From Myxococcus xanthus (GTDB lineage Bacteria > Myxococcota > Myxococcia > Myxococcales > Myxococcaceae): a stretch of 64,000 nucleotides of DNA. Location: positions 7,172,001 through 7,236,000 of the forward strand of contig NZ_CP017174.1 in the NCBI RefSeq assembly GCF_006402735.1, in the 5' to 3' direction. Below the pieces are notes generated by a model, which saw nothing but the letters and a program-made list of their open reading frames with translations, ran no database searches and was not told the DNA's origin. Below, piece after piece: positions 23,911 through 31,874 of the stretch. Positions within the stretch are counted from its first letter, which is position 1, and every line of letters begins with the position of its first letter. A program made the position numbers and the translations under genes.

Positions 23911-24945
23911 TCAGTCCTCGATGAGGTACACCGGCAGCGAGGAGTTCGGGCCCGGGAACTGGTGGGCGACCACGTCGATGACAGGCGAGTTGTTCGGCGA
24001 GAAGTACTCGCGACCGTCGCGAGCGCTGGCGTACATCTCCACCACGTAACGGCCGGGCCGCAGGAACTGGTACACCACCACCGAGCTTTCATTCGGGCCA
24101 TCGACGCAGTCGTGCCAGTCACCGACGTCGCCGTACACCAGTTCACCGGTGTGGATGTCGCGGAAGTTGATGCCCACGCGCTGCAGGCCGGCCTCGTAGC
24201 AGGTCTGGCGGTTCCCGTAACGCGAGCGCAGCTCCCACCGGACAGAGGCCCCGCCAATGGCCCACATCGACCCGGTGTGGGAGGTCGGCTGCCCCAACTG
24301 GGTGAGGATGTCGCCCCCGAAGTAGTACCAGGGCAGGCCATTCCTATCGACGGCGACGAGCTCCAACCCGTGGTAGCCCGGGTCCAGGTACGGCGTGCGG
24401 ATCTGGTTGGCGGCGTGCCCTTCCCAGCACTCGAAGCGCGCCCAGTCACCGCCATCCACGCTCGCCTCGACGTGGGTGATCCCCGCCTGGTTGCAGTTGG
24501 GGCTGGGGCTGTAGCTGTTCGGCGGGAAGAGCCAGCTCAGGTAGGCGAAGGACGGCGGAGCGCCCGTCGGGGTCAGGTCCACGTTCACCGTCACGTTGCC
24601 GTCCACGGTGAAGGTTCCATGGGTCTCGTACAGCAACTCATTGCCGTAGCCGACGCCTTCCAGGCGGAACGAGTAGGTCCCCGGCGCGAATCGGTGGAGG
24701 ACGATGCCGTCGAAGCCGTTCGCCTGGCAGTTGTAGCGGCCGTCGTTGGCCAGCACCTCGCCGGGGATGATGACGTTGACGCCATGGACCGCGCGGACAT
24801 CGTCGCAGCGCTGACCACCGAAGCTCCAGCGGAAGGTCACATCCCCCTCGTAGCGGGGCACATCGCAGCACGGCTCTTCATGGACGACACAGCCAGGGAG
24901 GATCGCAAACAAGCAGAGGAATGCGACCAGCAACCGGGAGTTCAT
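23911..24945 (-). CDS. lipoprotein with three internal beta-domain repeats
   Basis: 344 aa, with a signal ending in LPGC (Cys19). The mature part contains three related modules of ~95 residues, each opening with a VxxxW strand and holding one pair of cysteines. They start at VTFRWSFGGQRC (36-47; Cys47 and Cys73), YLSWLFPPNS (135-144; Cys151 and Cys173) and VRWELRSRYG (235-244; Cys249 and Cys280). Within modules the order strand-Cys-xAG-strand-LxPGxY-strand is repeated (FAPGTYSFRL, LDPGYHGLEL, LRPGRYVVEM). This looks like tandem duplication of a disulfide-stabilised Ig- or CNA-like fold. No enzyme motif is seen. Function is unknown; binding or adhesion is a guess. Confidence 0.75.
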   Translation of the reverse strand: MNSRLLVAFLCLFAILPGCVVHEEPCCDVPRYEGDVTFRWSFGGQRCDDVRAVHGVNVIIPGEVLANDGRYNCQANGFDGIVLHRFAPGTYSFRLEGVGYGNELLYETHGTFTVDGNVTVNVDLTPTGAPPSFAYLSWLFPPNSYSPSPNCNQAGITHVEASVDGGDWARFECWEGHAANQIRTPYLDPGYHGLELVAVDRNGLPWYYFGGDILTQLGQPTSHTGSMWAIGGASVRWELRSRYGNRQTCYEAGLQRVGINFRDIHTGELVYGDVGDWHDCVDGPNESSVVVYQFLRPGRYVVEMYASARDGREYFSPNNSPVIDVVAHQFPGPNSSLPVYLIED

Positions 24946-25106
24946 GGGGCACCTGTCGGTGGGGCAGTAAGGTGTTCGGCCCGCTTCTGCTCCATCCGAC
25001 GGGCGGCGGCGGGAATTATTCACCGCCCTGGGCAATCCAGCTCAAGCAAGCAACCGTTTCCCCATTGTTTGACCCTGTCTTATCGGAGTGTTACGCGCTG
25101 CTCCCC

Positions 25107-25817
25107 ATGACGCCCCACCTGCCCCTGGCGCTTGGCGCCATGAACTACGTGGAGATCATCCGCGACGCCTCCCTCATCGAGCTGGCAGTCCTGCTGCTCC
25201 TGATGGGCGTATCCGTGGCCTCCTGGGCCCTCATCGCCATGAAGGCGTCCCAGCTCGCCAAGGCTCGCGCACAATCTCTCACCTTCCTCGACACCTTCTG
25301 GAAGGCCTCGCGCCTGGAAGCCATCTACCAGACGGCCCAGAAGCTGGACGGCTCGCCGCTGTCGAAGGTCTTCTGCGCTGGCTATGAGGAGCTGACCAAG
25401 CTGGCGCAAGCCAAGGAGGGCGGCACCGAAGGCGCGCTGGCCGAACGGCTGGGCGGCATCGAGAACGTGGAGCGCGCGCTCCACCGGGCCTCCACGGCGC
25501 AAATCACCGAGCTGGAGAACCGGGTGTCCTTCCTGGGTACCGTGGGCGCGGCGTCGCCCTTCGTGGGCCTGTTCGGCACCGTTATCGGCATCCTGAGCGC
25601 GTTCAACCAGATTGCCGAACAGGGCAACGCGACGCTGGCCACGGTGGCCGCGCCGGTGGGCAACGCGCTCTTCGCTACCGCCGCGGGCCTGTTCGCGGCG
25701 ATTCCGGCGGTGGTCGCCTACAACTCGTTCGTCAGCCGCATCAAGGTGTTCGACACGGAGATGTCGAACTTCTCCGCGGACTTCCTCAACATCATCAAGC
25801 GTCACTTCTTCCGGTAG
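25107..25817 (+). CDS. tolQ: TolQ-type proton-channel subunit
   Basis: Inner-membrane motor protein of the Tol-Pal system, which constricts the outer membrane at division. It is 236 aa from the ATG at 25107; a second ATG at 25140 would give 225 aa and cannot be excluded. Three membrane segments: ~22-42 (LIELAVLLLLMGVSVASWAL), ~150-175 (VGAASPFVGLFGTVIGILSA) and ~188-210. The TolQ/ExbB core ITELENRVSFLGTVGAASPF and the VGNALFATAAGLFAAIPAVV helix with conserved Thr/Ala lining are intact. It is the first gene of a tolQ-tolR-tolA-tolB operon. The 161 bp upstream is AT-richer than its surroundings and probably holds the promoter. Confidence 0.94.
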   Translation: MTPHLPLALGAMNYVEIIRDASLIELAVLLLLMGVSVASWALIAMKASQLAKARAQSLTFLDTFWKASRLEAIYQTAQKLDGSPLSKVFCAGYEELTKLAQAKEGGTEGALAERLGGIENVERALHRASTAQITELENRVSFLGTVGAASPFVGLFGTVIGILSAFNQIAEQGNATLATVAAPVGNALFATAAGLFAAIPAVVAYNSFVSRIKVFDTEMSNFSADFLNIIKRHFFR

Positions 25818-25829
25818 CCGGGGGCCACC

Positions 25830-26297
25830 ATGGGAATGGGCGGAGGAAACCGCGGCGGTGGCCGCACCACCATGAGCGAAATCAACGTCACGCCCATGGT
25901 GGACGTGATGTTGGTGCTGCTCATCATCTTCATGGTGACGGCGCCCCTCATCCAGCAGGGCGTGAAGGTGAACCTGCCGGAGACCAAGGCCGCGCCGGTG
26001 GAGGCCACGGAGAAGAAGCTGGTCCTCTCCATCGACGCGGGGCGCAAGGTCTACATCGGTGATGCGGAAGTGGCGCTGGAGGAGCTGGAGCAGAAGCTCG
26101 CCGCCAACGCCAAGGCGCAGGCCGACAAGGAAGTCTATCTCCACGCGGACCGGGACGTGCCGTACGGTGTGGTGGTGGAGGTCATGGCCGCGGCCCAGCG
26201 CGCGGGCATTGGCAACGTGGGCATGATTACGGACCCGTCGACCGGGGGTCGGACGTCCAACACTGGCAAAGGCAAGTCGAAGGAAGCGAAGCGCTAG
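25830..26297 (+). CDS. tolR: TolR/ExbD-family protein
   Basis: 155 aa, a partner of TolQ. A short Gly-rich N-terminus leads to SEINVTPMVDVMLVLLIIFM, with the proton-carrying Asp25 at the start of the single membrane helix. The periplasmic part (~45-135) has the LVLSIDAGRKVYIGD strand pattern and VYLHADRDVPYGVVVEVMAA typical of the family. The tail is Lys/Gly-rich. It begins 12 bp after tolQ and ends 3 bp before the TolA-like gene. Confidence 0.94.
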   Translation: MGMGGGNRGGGRTTMSEINVTPMVDVMLVLLIIFMVTAPLIQQGVKVNLPETKAAPVEATEKKLVLSIDAGRKVYIGDAEVALEELEQKLAANAKAQADKEVYLHADRDVPYGVVVEVMAAAQRAGIGNVGMITDPSTGGRTSNTGKGKSKEAKR

Positions 26298-26300
26298 CCC

Positions 26301-27089
26301 ATGACGCCCTCCGCGGTAAGCCACAGCCTGCTCGTCACGCGCTCCACGCGGCTGTCGCGCTTCGTGGTGGTGTCCGTCGTGGGGCACATCCTGGTGCTGG
26401 TGGCGGCGATTGCGTACGCGCGCTACTCCGCCACGCCCAAGGTGGACCTGGACACCAAGCCCATTCGCGCCACGCTGGTGCGCCTGGGCAAGCCGCGCGA
26501 CTCCAAGCTGCTGCCGCGCAAGGAGCAGCTGCCACCGCCCCCCAAGAAGGTGGACGCACCCAAGCCCGCTCCGGAGGCCCCGCCCCCGGAGCCCTCCCCC
26601 GCCAAGGTGGCGGTGCCCATCCCGGGTGTGCAGCCGGAGCCCTCCACGTCCAAGCCCACGCCGCAGAAGGGCGAGACGACCGGCGAGGACCGGCGCAAGC
26701 GGCTCTTCGGTGCCTTCGACAAGACGGCCAAGGCGGCCGAGCCCGAGGAGGCGGAGGGCGCCGAGGACGGCGACCCGGACGGCGACTCGGCCACCGCGGA
26801 AGGCGAGCGCTACTTCGGCCTGCTCCAGTCGCAGGTCCGCCGCCACTACAGCGTGGCGGACACCATCCCCGAATCCGAGCGGCTGCACCTCAAGGCCATG
26901 GTGGCGGTGCGCCTGGGCCGCACGGGTGAAGTGCTGGACGTGAATCTCACCAAGGCCAGTGGGAACGACCTCTTCGACTCGGCCGTCGTCACGGCCGTGC
27001 GCAAGGCCGCGCCCTTTTCTCCTCCGCCTGACCATCTCCGGGACGCCCTGCAGAAGAGCGGCGTCAACCTGGTGTTCAACGCCCTATGA
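26301..27089 (+). CDS. TolA/TonB-like energy-transducing protein
   Basis: 262 aa. One N-terminal membrane segment (~22-42, FVVVSVVGHILVLVAAIAYA) precedes a long Pro/Lys/Glu linker at ~65-125 (PPPPKKVDAPKPAPEAPPPE). A second acidic linker leads to a C-terminal TonB/TolA-type domain at ~170-262 (RYFGLLQSQVRRHYSVADTI, MVAVRLGRTGEVLDVNLTKA, AVRKAAPFSPPP). Its position between tolR and tolB makes it the TolA of this system, although the last domain reads more like TonB-C. It spans the periplasm and passes TolQR motion to the outer membrane side. It overlaps tolB by 4 nt. Confidence 0.9.
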   Translation: MTPSAVSHSLLVTRSTRLSRFVVVSVVGHILVLVAAIAYARYSATPKVDLDTKPIRATLVRLGKPRDSKLLPRKEQLPPPPKKVDAPKPAPEAPPPEPSPAKVAVPIPGVQPEPSTSKPTPQKGETTGEDRRKRLFGAFDKTAKAAEPEEAEGAEDGDPDGDSATAEGERYFGLLQSQVRRHYSVADTIPESERLHLKAMVAVRLGRTGEVLDVNLTKASGNDLFDSAVVTAVRKAAPFSPPPDHLRDALQKSGVNLVFNAL

Positions 27090-28378
27090 AAGCCCTGCTC
27101 CTCTCCCTGCTGCTCCTCCCCGTCGTCGCGCTCGCGCAGGCGCCCACCATCGAAATCTCCGGCGCCAACTTCCGCCCGCTGCCCGTGGCGGTACCCGCGC
27201 CCCTGACGCAGAACGATGGCGCGAAGGCGTTGGTGGCGCCCTTCGACTTGGCCTTCAGCTTCGACCTGGCCGCCTCCGGCATCCTCCAGGTGCTGGACCG
27301 CAAGGGCTTCACGGCGGACGCGAAGGAAGGCATGGCCGCGGCCAGCATCAACTTCAGCCGCTGGGCGGACGTGGGCGCCGAAGCGCTCGTGAAGGTGTCG
27401 CTGGCGCAGGACGGCGGCGTGGTGCGCGGTGAGCTACGCCTGTTCAACGTGGGCACCGGCCGCGAGGACCTGAAGGTGTCCAAGGACGCGCCCGCCGATA
27501 ATGCCTCGCTGCTGGCGCACCGCCTGGCGGACGCGCTCTACCGGCACTTCACCCGCGAGCCCAGCCCCTTCCTGTCCCGCATTACCTATGTGCGCAAGGC
27601 GGGCACCAATCGCGACGTCTACGTGGCGGACTGGGACGGCGGCAACGCCCGGGCGCTCACCAAGGGCGGCATCAACATCCTGCCCGCGCTGAGCCAGGAC
27701 GGCTCGCAGGTCGCCTTCACGACGTACCGCAAGAATCGCCCGGACATCTACGTGCAGTCCCCTGGCGGTGAGGCGAAGGCCGTCATCTCCGGCGGGCAGA
27801 TGGCCACCGGCGCGGCCTTCTCTCCGGACGGCAAGCGCATCGCGTACTCGCTGGCGGAGGGCGAGAGCGCCCAGGTGTACGTGGCCAACGCGGATGGCAG
27901 CGGCGCGCGCGCGCTCACCGACACGCCCTACGGCCTCAACACCAGCCCCACCTGGTCGCCGGACGGCAAGCGCCTTGCCTTCGTGTCCAACCGGGGCGGC
28001 AGCCCGCAGGTCTACATCATGAACGCGGATGGCACGGGCGTGCGCCGGCTCACCTTCCAGGGCAACTACAACCAGACGCCGGACTGGTCGCCGCGTGGGG
28101 ACCTCATCGTCTTCACCGCTCGCGACGAGCGCAACGCCTTCGACCTCTTCACCGTCAGCGTGGAGACGGGCAAGGTGACGCGCCTCACGCAGGACCAGGG
28201 CAGCAACGAGGAGCCCGCCTTCTCTCCCAACGGGCGGCTCATCGTCTTCACGTCCACCCGCAATGGCGGCTCGCAGCTCTATGTCATGACGGCGGACGGC
28301 AACAACCAGCTGCCGCTGCGCGCCGAGAAGGGCGTCTACCAGACGCCGGACTGGTCGCCGCTGCCGCAGGCGCAGTAG
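27086..28378 (+). CDS. tolB: Tol-Pal system beta-propeller protein TolB
   Basis: Periplasmic protein of 430 aa with a signal peptide (1-~18, VVALAQ). The N-terminal domain (~20-150) carries VLDRKGFTADAKEG. The C-terminal half is a six-bladed WD40-like propeller, visible as repeats of the type ALSQDGSQVAFTTYR, AFSPDGKRIAYSLAE, TWSPDGKRLAFVSNR, DWSPRGDLIVFTARD and AFSPNGRLIVFTSTR. It is last in the Tol operon and followed by a hairpin. No pal gene is seen nearby. Confidence 0.96.
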   Translation: MKALLLSLLLLPVVALAQAPTIEISGANFRPLPVAVPAPLTQNDGAKALVAPFDLAFSFDLAASGILQVLDRKGFTADAKEGMAAASINFSRWADVGAEALVKVSLAQDGGVVRGELRLFNVGTGREDLKVSKDAPADNASLLAHRLADALYRHFTREPSPFLSRITYVRKAGTNRDVYVADWDGGNARALTKGGINILPALSQDGSQVAFTTYRKNRPDIYVQSPGGEAKAVISGGQMATGAAFSPDGKRIAYSLAEGESAQVYVANADGSGARALTDTPYGLNTSPTWSPDGKRLAFVSNRGGSPQVYIMNADGTGVRRLTFQGNYNQTPDWSPRGDLIVFTARDERNAFDLFTVSVETGKVTRLTQDQGSNEEPAFSPNGRLIVFTSTRNGGSQLYVMTADGNNQLPLRAEKGVYQTPDWSPLPQAQ

Positions 28379-28395
28379 CCGTCCCCTGGGCCTGT

Positions 28396-28415
28396 GGGGC
28401 GCCAGCGAGCGCCCC
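28396..28415 (+). terminator. terminator hairpin after tolB
   Basis: GGGGCGC (28396-28402) and GCGCCCC (28409-28415) pair perfectly across a 6-nt loop, 17 bp after the tolB stop. Confidence 0.55.
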
Positions 28416-28474
28416 GCGCCCGGCACCGGGACGTCCGTTGACAGCCGGGGCGCGCTCGGGTCGAGTCCTCCCGC

Positions 28475-29659
28475 ATGAGCGTGCCCTTCCGCATCCACTG
28501 GAGCCTGGACCCCGAAGTCGTCTTCCTGAACCACGGTTCGTTCGGCGCCTGCCCGACAGCCGTCCTCCAGCGGCAGGCCGAGCTGCGCGCGCGCCTGGAA
28601 GCCGAGCCGGTGCGCTTCCTCCACCGCGAAATCGAGCCGCTGCTGGATGACGCCCGCGCCGCGCTCGCCACGTTCCTCGACGCGGACGCGGACGACCTGG
28701 GCTTCGTCCCCAACGCGACGGCGGGGGTGAGCACGGTGCTGCGCTCGCTGCGCTTCGCTCCCGGCGACGAGCTGCTCACCACCGACCACGAGTACAACGC
28801 CAGCCGCAACGCGCTGGACTTCGTGGCCGCCCAGTGGGGCGCCAAGGTGGTGGTGGCGAAGCTGCCCTGGCCGGTACCGTCCGCGCAGTCCGTGGTGGAC
28901 GCGGTGCTGCCCCACGTCACCCCGCGCACGCGTCTGTTCCTGGTGGACCACGTCTCCAGTCAGACGGCCCTGGTGCTGCCGCTGGCGCAGCTCGTCACCG
29001 CCCTGCGCGAGCGCGGCGTGGAGACGCTCGTGGATGGCGCGCACGGGCCGGGCATGCTGCCGCTGTCGCTGCGCACGCTGGGCGCCGGCTACTACACGGG
29101 CAACTGCCACAAGTGGCTGTGCGCCCCCAAGAGCGCCGCGTTCCTCCACGTCCGGCGCGACCTCCAGCCCGCCATCAAGCCCCTGTCCGTGAGCCACGGG
29201 CACAACTCCCGGCGGACGGACCGCTCCCGCTTCCGGCTGGACTTCGACTGGACGGGGACGCACGACCCTTCGGCCGTGCTCTGCGTGCCCGAGGTGATTC
29301 GCTTCATGGGCGGGCTGCTTCCCGGCGGCTGGCCGGAAGTCATGGCCTCGAACCGGGCCAAGGTGCTGGCGGCGCAGAACCTGCTGTGCGCGCGGCTGGG
29401 CACCCAGCCCACCTGCCCCGAGGACATGGTCGGCAGCATGGCCACGGTGACGCTGCCGGACGGCTTCCCCGAAGTCCCCCAGCCCCCGCTCTACGTGGAC
29501 CCGCTCCACCTGCGCCTGTTCGACGAATACCGCATCGAGGCGCAAATCACCCCCTGGCCCCGGCCGCCGCACCGGCATGTGCGTCTGTCCGCGCAGCTCT
29601 ACAACACCCCCGCCGACTACCAGGCCCTGGGCGATGCTTTGGAAGCGCTGCTGCGTTGA
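28475..29659 (+). CDS. class V PLP-dependent aminotransferase-fold enzyme (isopenicillin-N-epimerase-like)
   Basis: 394 aa. NHGSFGACP (19-27) and ATAGVSTVLRSL are typical of the isopenicillin-N epimerase / cysteine desulfurase-like group. VDGAHGPG (187-194) holds the Asp that binds the PLP ring nitrogen. The Schiff-base Lys is Lys213 in GNCHKWLCAPK. The C-terminal small domain ends with VRLSAQLYNTPADYQAL. The reaction could be epimerisation, racemisation or desulfuration of an amino-acid group; the substrate cannot be read from the sequence. It is a separate unit after the Tol operon, 14 bp before the phosphatase gene. Confidence 0.9.
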   Translation: MSVPFRIHWSLDPEVVFLNHGSFGACPTAVLQRQAELRARLEAEPVRFLHREIEPLLDDARAALATFLDADADDLGFVPNATAGVSTVLRSLRFAPGDELLTTDHEYNASRNALDFVAAQWGAKVVVAKLPWPVPSAQSVVDAVLPHVTPRTRLFLVDHVSSQTALVLPLAQLVTALRERGVETLVDGAHGPGMLPLSLRTLGAGYYTGNCHKWLCAPKSAAFLHVRRDLQPAIKPLSVSHGHNSRRTDRSRFRLDFDWTGTHDPSAVLCVPEVIRFMGGLLPGGWPEVMASNRAKVLAAQNLLCARLGTQPTCPEDMVGSMATVTLPDGFPEVPQPPLYVDPLHLRLFDEYRIEAQITPWPRPPHRHVRLSAQLYNTPADYQALGDALEALLR

Positions 29660-29673
29660 GTAGGCTGCCGCGC

Positions 29674-30609
29674 ATGTCGCGTTTCGCCACCATCGACGTC
29701 GGAAGCAACTCGGTCCTCCTGCTCGTCGCGGAGCGCACCCCGGAGGGCCGTTTCGAGGCCGTGCGGGAGCGCGCGGAAATCACCCGCCTGGGCCGAGGCG
29801 TGGATGCGACGCGCAAGCTCTCCGCCGAAGGCATGGAGGCGACGCTCCAGGTGCTGGAGTCCTTCGCCCGCGAGGCACGCGACCTGGGCGCGGAAGGCAT
29901 CGCAGTGTCCGCCACCAGCGCCGCGCGTGACGCGGAGAACGGCGCGGAGTTCCTCGCGGCCGCGAAGGCGCGGGCGGACGTGACAGTGGAAATCATCTCC
30001 GGCGCCATGGAGGCGGAGCTGTCCTTCGCAGCGGTGCACGCGGACTTCGCGTCGGACGCGGCGGGCCCCCTTCTGGTGCTCGACATCGGCGGCGGCTCCA
30101 CGGAGTTCATCTACGGCAACCGCGGCGGCCACGTGGACTTCCGCCACAGCTTCGACGTGGGCGCGGTGCGCATGACGGAGCGCTTCGTCGGCTCGGACCC
30201 GATGACGTCCGAGGACCGCGCGCGTGTCGAAGCCCACCTGCGCGACACCTTCCGCGCCCTCCCCGCCCCGCCGCCCGGCGCGGCCCTGGTGGGCGTCGCG
30301 GGCACGGTGACGACGCTGTACGCCGTGCAGCACGCCATCCACCCCTACGTCCCGGAGCAGGTCCACGGCGGCACGCTGTCCGTGGGCCAGCTGTCCGCCC
30401 TGACGGACCGGCTGTGCGCCATGCCGCTGGAAGAGCGGCGCGCCCTGCCCGGCATGCAGCCCAAGCGCGCGGACGTCATCCCCGCGGGCGCCCTCATCCT
30501 GCTGGAGTCGGTGAAGGCACTGGGACTGGAGGCCTGCCGCGTCAGTGACAGGGGCCTGCGCTGGGGCCTGCTCGCGCACCGCTTTGGCGCCGGAGCCACC
30601 TCTTCATGA
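29674..30609 (+). CDS. Ppx/GppA-family phosphatase
   Basis: Exopolyphosphatase / guanosine pentaphosphatase family, ASKHA fold, 311 aa. The ATG at 29674 directly opens the phosphate-1 loop FATIDVGSNSVLLLVAE. Other motifs are ITRLGRGVDATRKLS, VSATSAARDAENG near 86, the phosphate-2 loop LVLDIGGGSTEFIYG near 130 and VGVAGTVTTLYAV near 208. At 311 aa it is of the short two-domain type, without the C-terminal HD domain of E. coli Ppx. It could act on polyphosphate or pppGpp. It overlaps the MFS gene by 4 nt. Confidence 0.93.
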   Translation: MSRFATIDVGSNSVLLLVAERTPEGRFEAVRERAEITRLGRGVDATRKLSAEGMEATLQVLESFAREARDLGAEGIAVSATSAARDAENGAEFLAAAKARADVTVEIISGAMEAELSFAAVHADFASDAAGPLLVLDIGGGSTEFIYGNRGGHVDFRHSFDVGAVRMTERFVGSDPMTSEDRARVEAHLRDTFRALPAPPPGAALVGVAGTVTTLYAVQHAIHPYVPEQVHGGTLSVGQLSALTDRLCAMPLEERRALPGMQPKRADVIPAGALILLESVKALGLEACRVSDRGLRWGLLAHRFGAGATSS

Positions 30610-31874
30610 ACGCCCAACCCGCGGCCTCACCGGCCGCGTCCGCCGTGCCCGCCAGCAACGCGGGTTACGCGCTGCTCATCCTCACCCTCATCAACCTGGT
30701 CAACTACCTCGACCGCTACATCGTCGCGGTGGCGCTGCCAGGCATCCAGAAGGAATTCGGCATCAACGACACGCAGTCCGGCCTGCTGGGCACCATGTTC
30801 ATCGTGGTGTTCATGCTGGCCTCGCCGCTGGGCGGGTTCCTCGGGGACCGCTACCCGCGGCGGCTGCTGGTGGCGGGCGGCGTGATTCTCTGGAGCCTGG
30901 CCACCGGGGCCAGCGGACTGGCCACCTCGTTTGGCGCGCTGCTCCTGGCCCGCGCGGTGATTGGCATCGGAGAGGCCGGCTACGGCGCGGTGGCGCCCAG
31001 CATCATCTCCGACTTGTACCCGCGCGCGCAGCGCACGCGGATGCTGGCGTTCTTCTACATCGCCATCCCCGTGGGCGCCGCGGCGGGCTACGGCCTGGGC
31101 GGGTGGCTGACGCAGGCGTACTCGTGGCACGTCGCCTTCTTCGCGGGCGGCGTGCCCGGCCTGATTCTGGGCGCCATGGCCTTCTTCATGCCGGAGCCCC
31201 AGCGCGGCGCCATGGACGGGCCGGATGCGCAGACGAAGATGCCCTTCATGGTGGGCCTGAAGGGGCTGGCGAGGAACTCGGCCTTCTGGGCGGTGACGGC
31301 CGGATACACGCTGATGACGTTCTCCATTGGAGGCCTGGGCTTCTGGATGCCCACGTACCTGGTGCGCGAGCGCGGCCTGGCGCAGGACAGCTCGGGCTTC
31401 ATCTTCGGCGCGATTACGGCGGTGGCCGGCCTGCTGGGGACGGTGGCGGGCGGATGGCTTGGCGACAAGCTGGACCGCAAGCGCGAGGGCGGCGGACTGT
31501 GGATGTCCGGCATCGGCCTGATACTGGCGGCCCCGTGCATGTACCTGGCGGTGAACCTGAAGGCCGTGGGCCCCACCTTCGCGGCGATTGCCCTGGCGCA
31601 GTTCCTCATCTTCCTCAACAGCGGCCCCATCAACGCGGCCATCGTCAACTGCGTGCAGCCCGCGTTCCGCGCCTTCGCCATGGGCCTGAACGTGCTGTGC
31701 ATCCACCTGCTGGGTGACGCGATTTCGCCCACGCTCATCGGCAAAATCGCGGACGCGTCCAGCCTGCATACCGCCATCGCGGTGAATGCCCTGCCCGTCC
31801 TCCTCGGCGGCTTCGCGCTGCTGCTGGGCGCCAGGCTGTTCCGTGAAGCGGTGCCCCTCGCGCGTCAGGGCTGA
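30606..31874 (+). CDS. MFS transporter, Spinster (Spns)-like
   Basis: 422 aa with about 12 membrane segments. The first helix has LTLINLVNYLDRYIVAVALP, the loop 2-3 motif is GGFLGDRYPRR, and segment 4-5 has RAVIGIGEAGYGAVAPSIIS. These fit the Spinster subgroup, whose characterised members move lysophospholipids or sphingosine-1-phosphate. The cytoplasmic loop between helices 6 and 7 (PEPQRGAMDGPDAQTKMP) is short. The substrate here is inferred only. Its 3' end overlaps by 10 bp, tail to tail, a gene for a lysophospholipid acyltransferase-like protein, which makes a lipid substrate attractive. Confidence 0.9.
   Translation: MNAQPAASPAASAVPASNAGYALLILTLINLVNYLDRYIVAVALPGIQKEFGINDTQSGLLGTMFIVVFMLASPLGGFLGDRYPRRLLVAGGVILWSLATGASGLATSFGALLLARAVIGIGEAGYGAVAPSIISDLYPRAQRTRMLAFFYIAIPVGAAAGYGLGGWLTQAYSWHVAFFAGGVPGLILGAMAFFMPEPQRGAMDGPDAQTKMPFMVGLKGLARNSAFWAVTAGYTLMTFSIGGLGFWMPTYLVRERGLAQDSSGFIFGAITAVAGLLGTVAGGWLGDKLDRKREGGGLWMSGIGLILAAPCMYLAVNLKAVGPTFAAIALAQFLIFLNSGPINAAIVNCVQPAFRAFAMGLNVLCIHLLGDAISPTLIGKIADASSLHTAIAVNALPVLLGGFALLLGARLFREAVPLARQG

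Noticed and set aside
27434..29578. 714-codon minus-strand frame opposite tolB and the aminotransferase gene
   Set aside because: Shadow of two real plus-strand genes; no recognisable domain.
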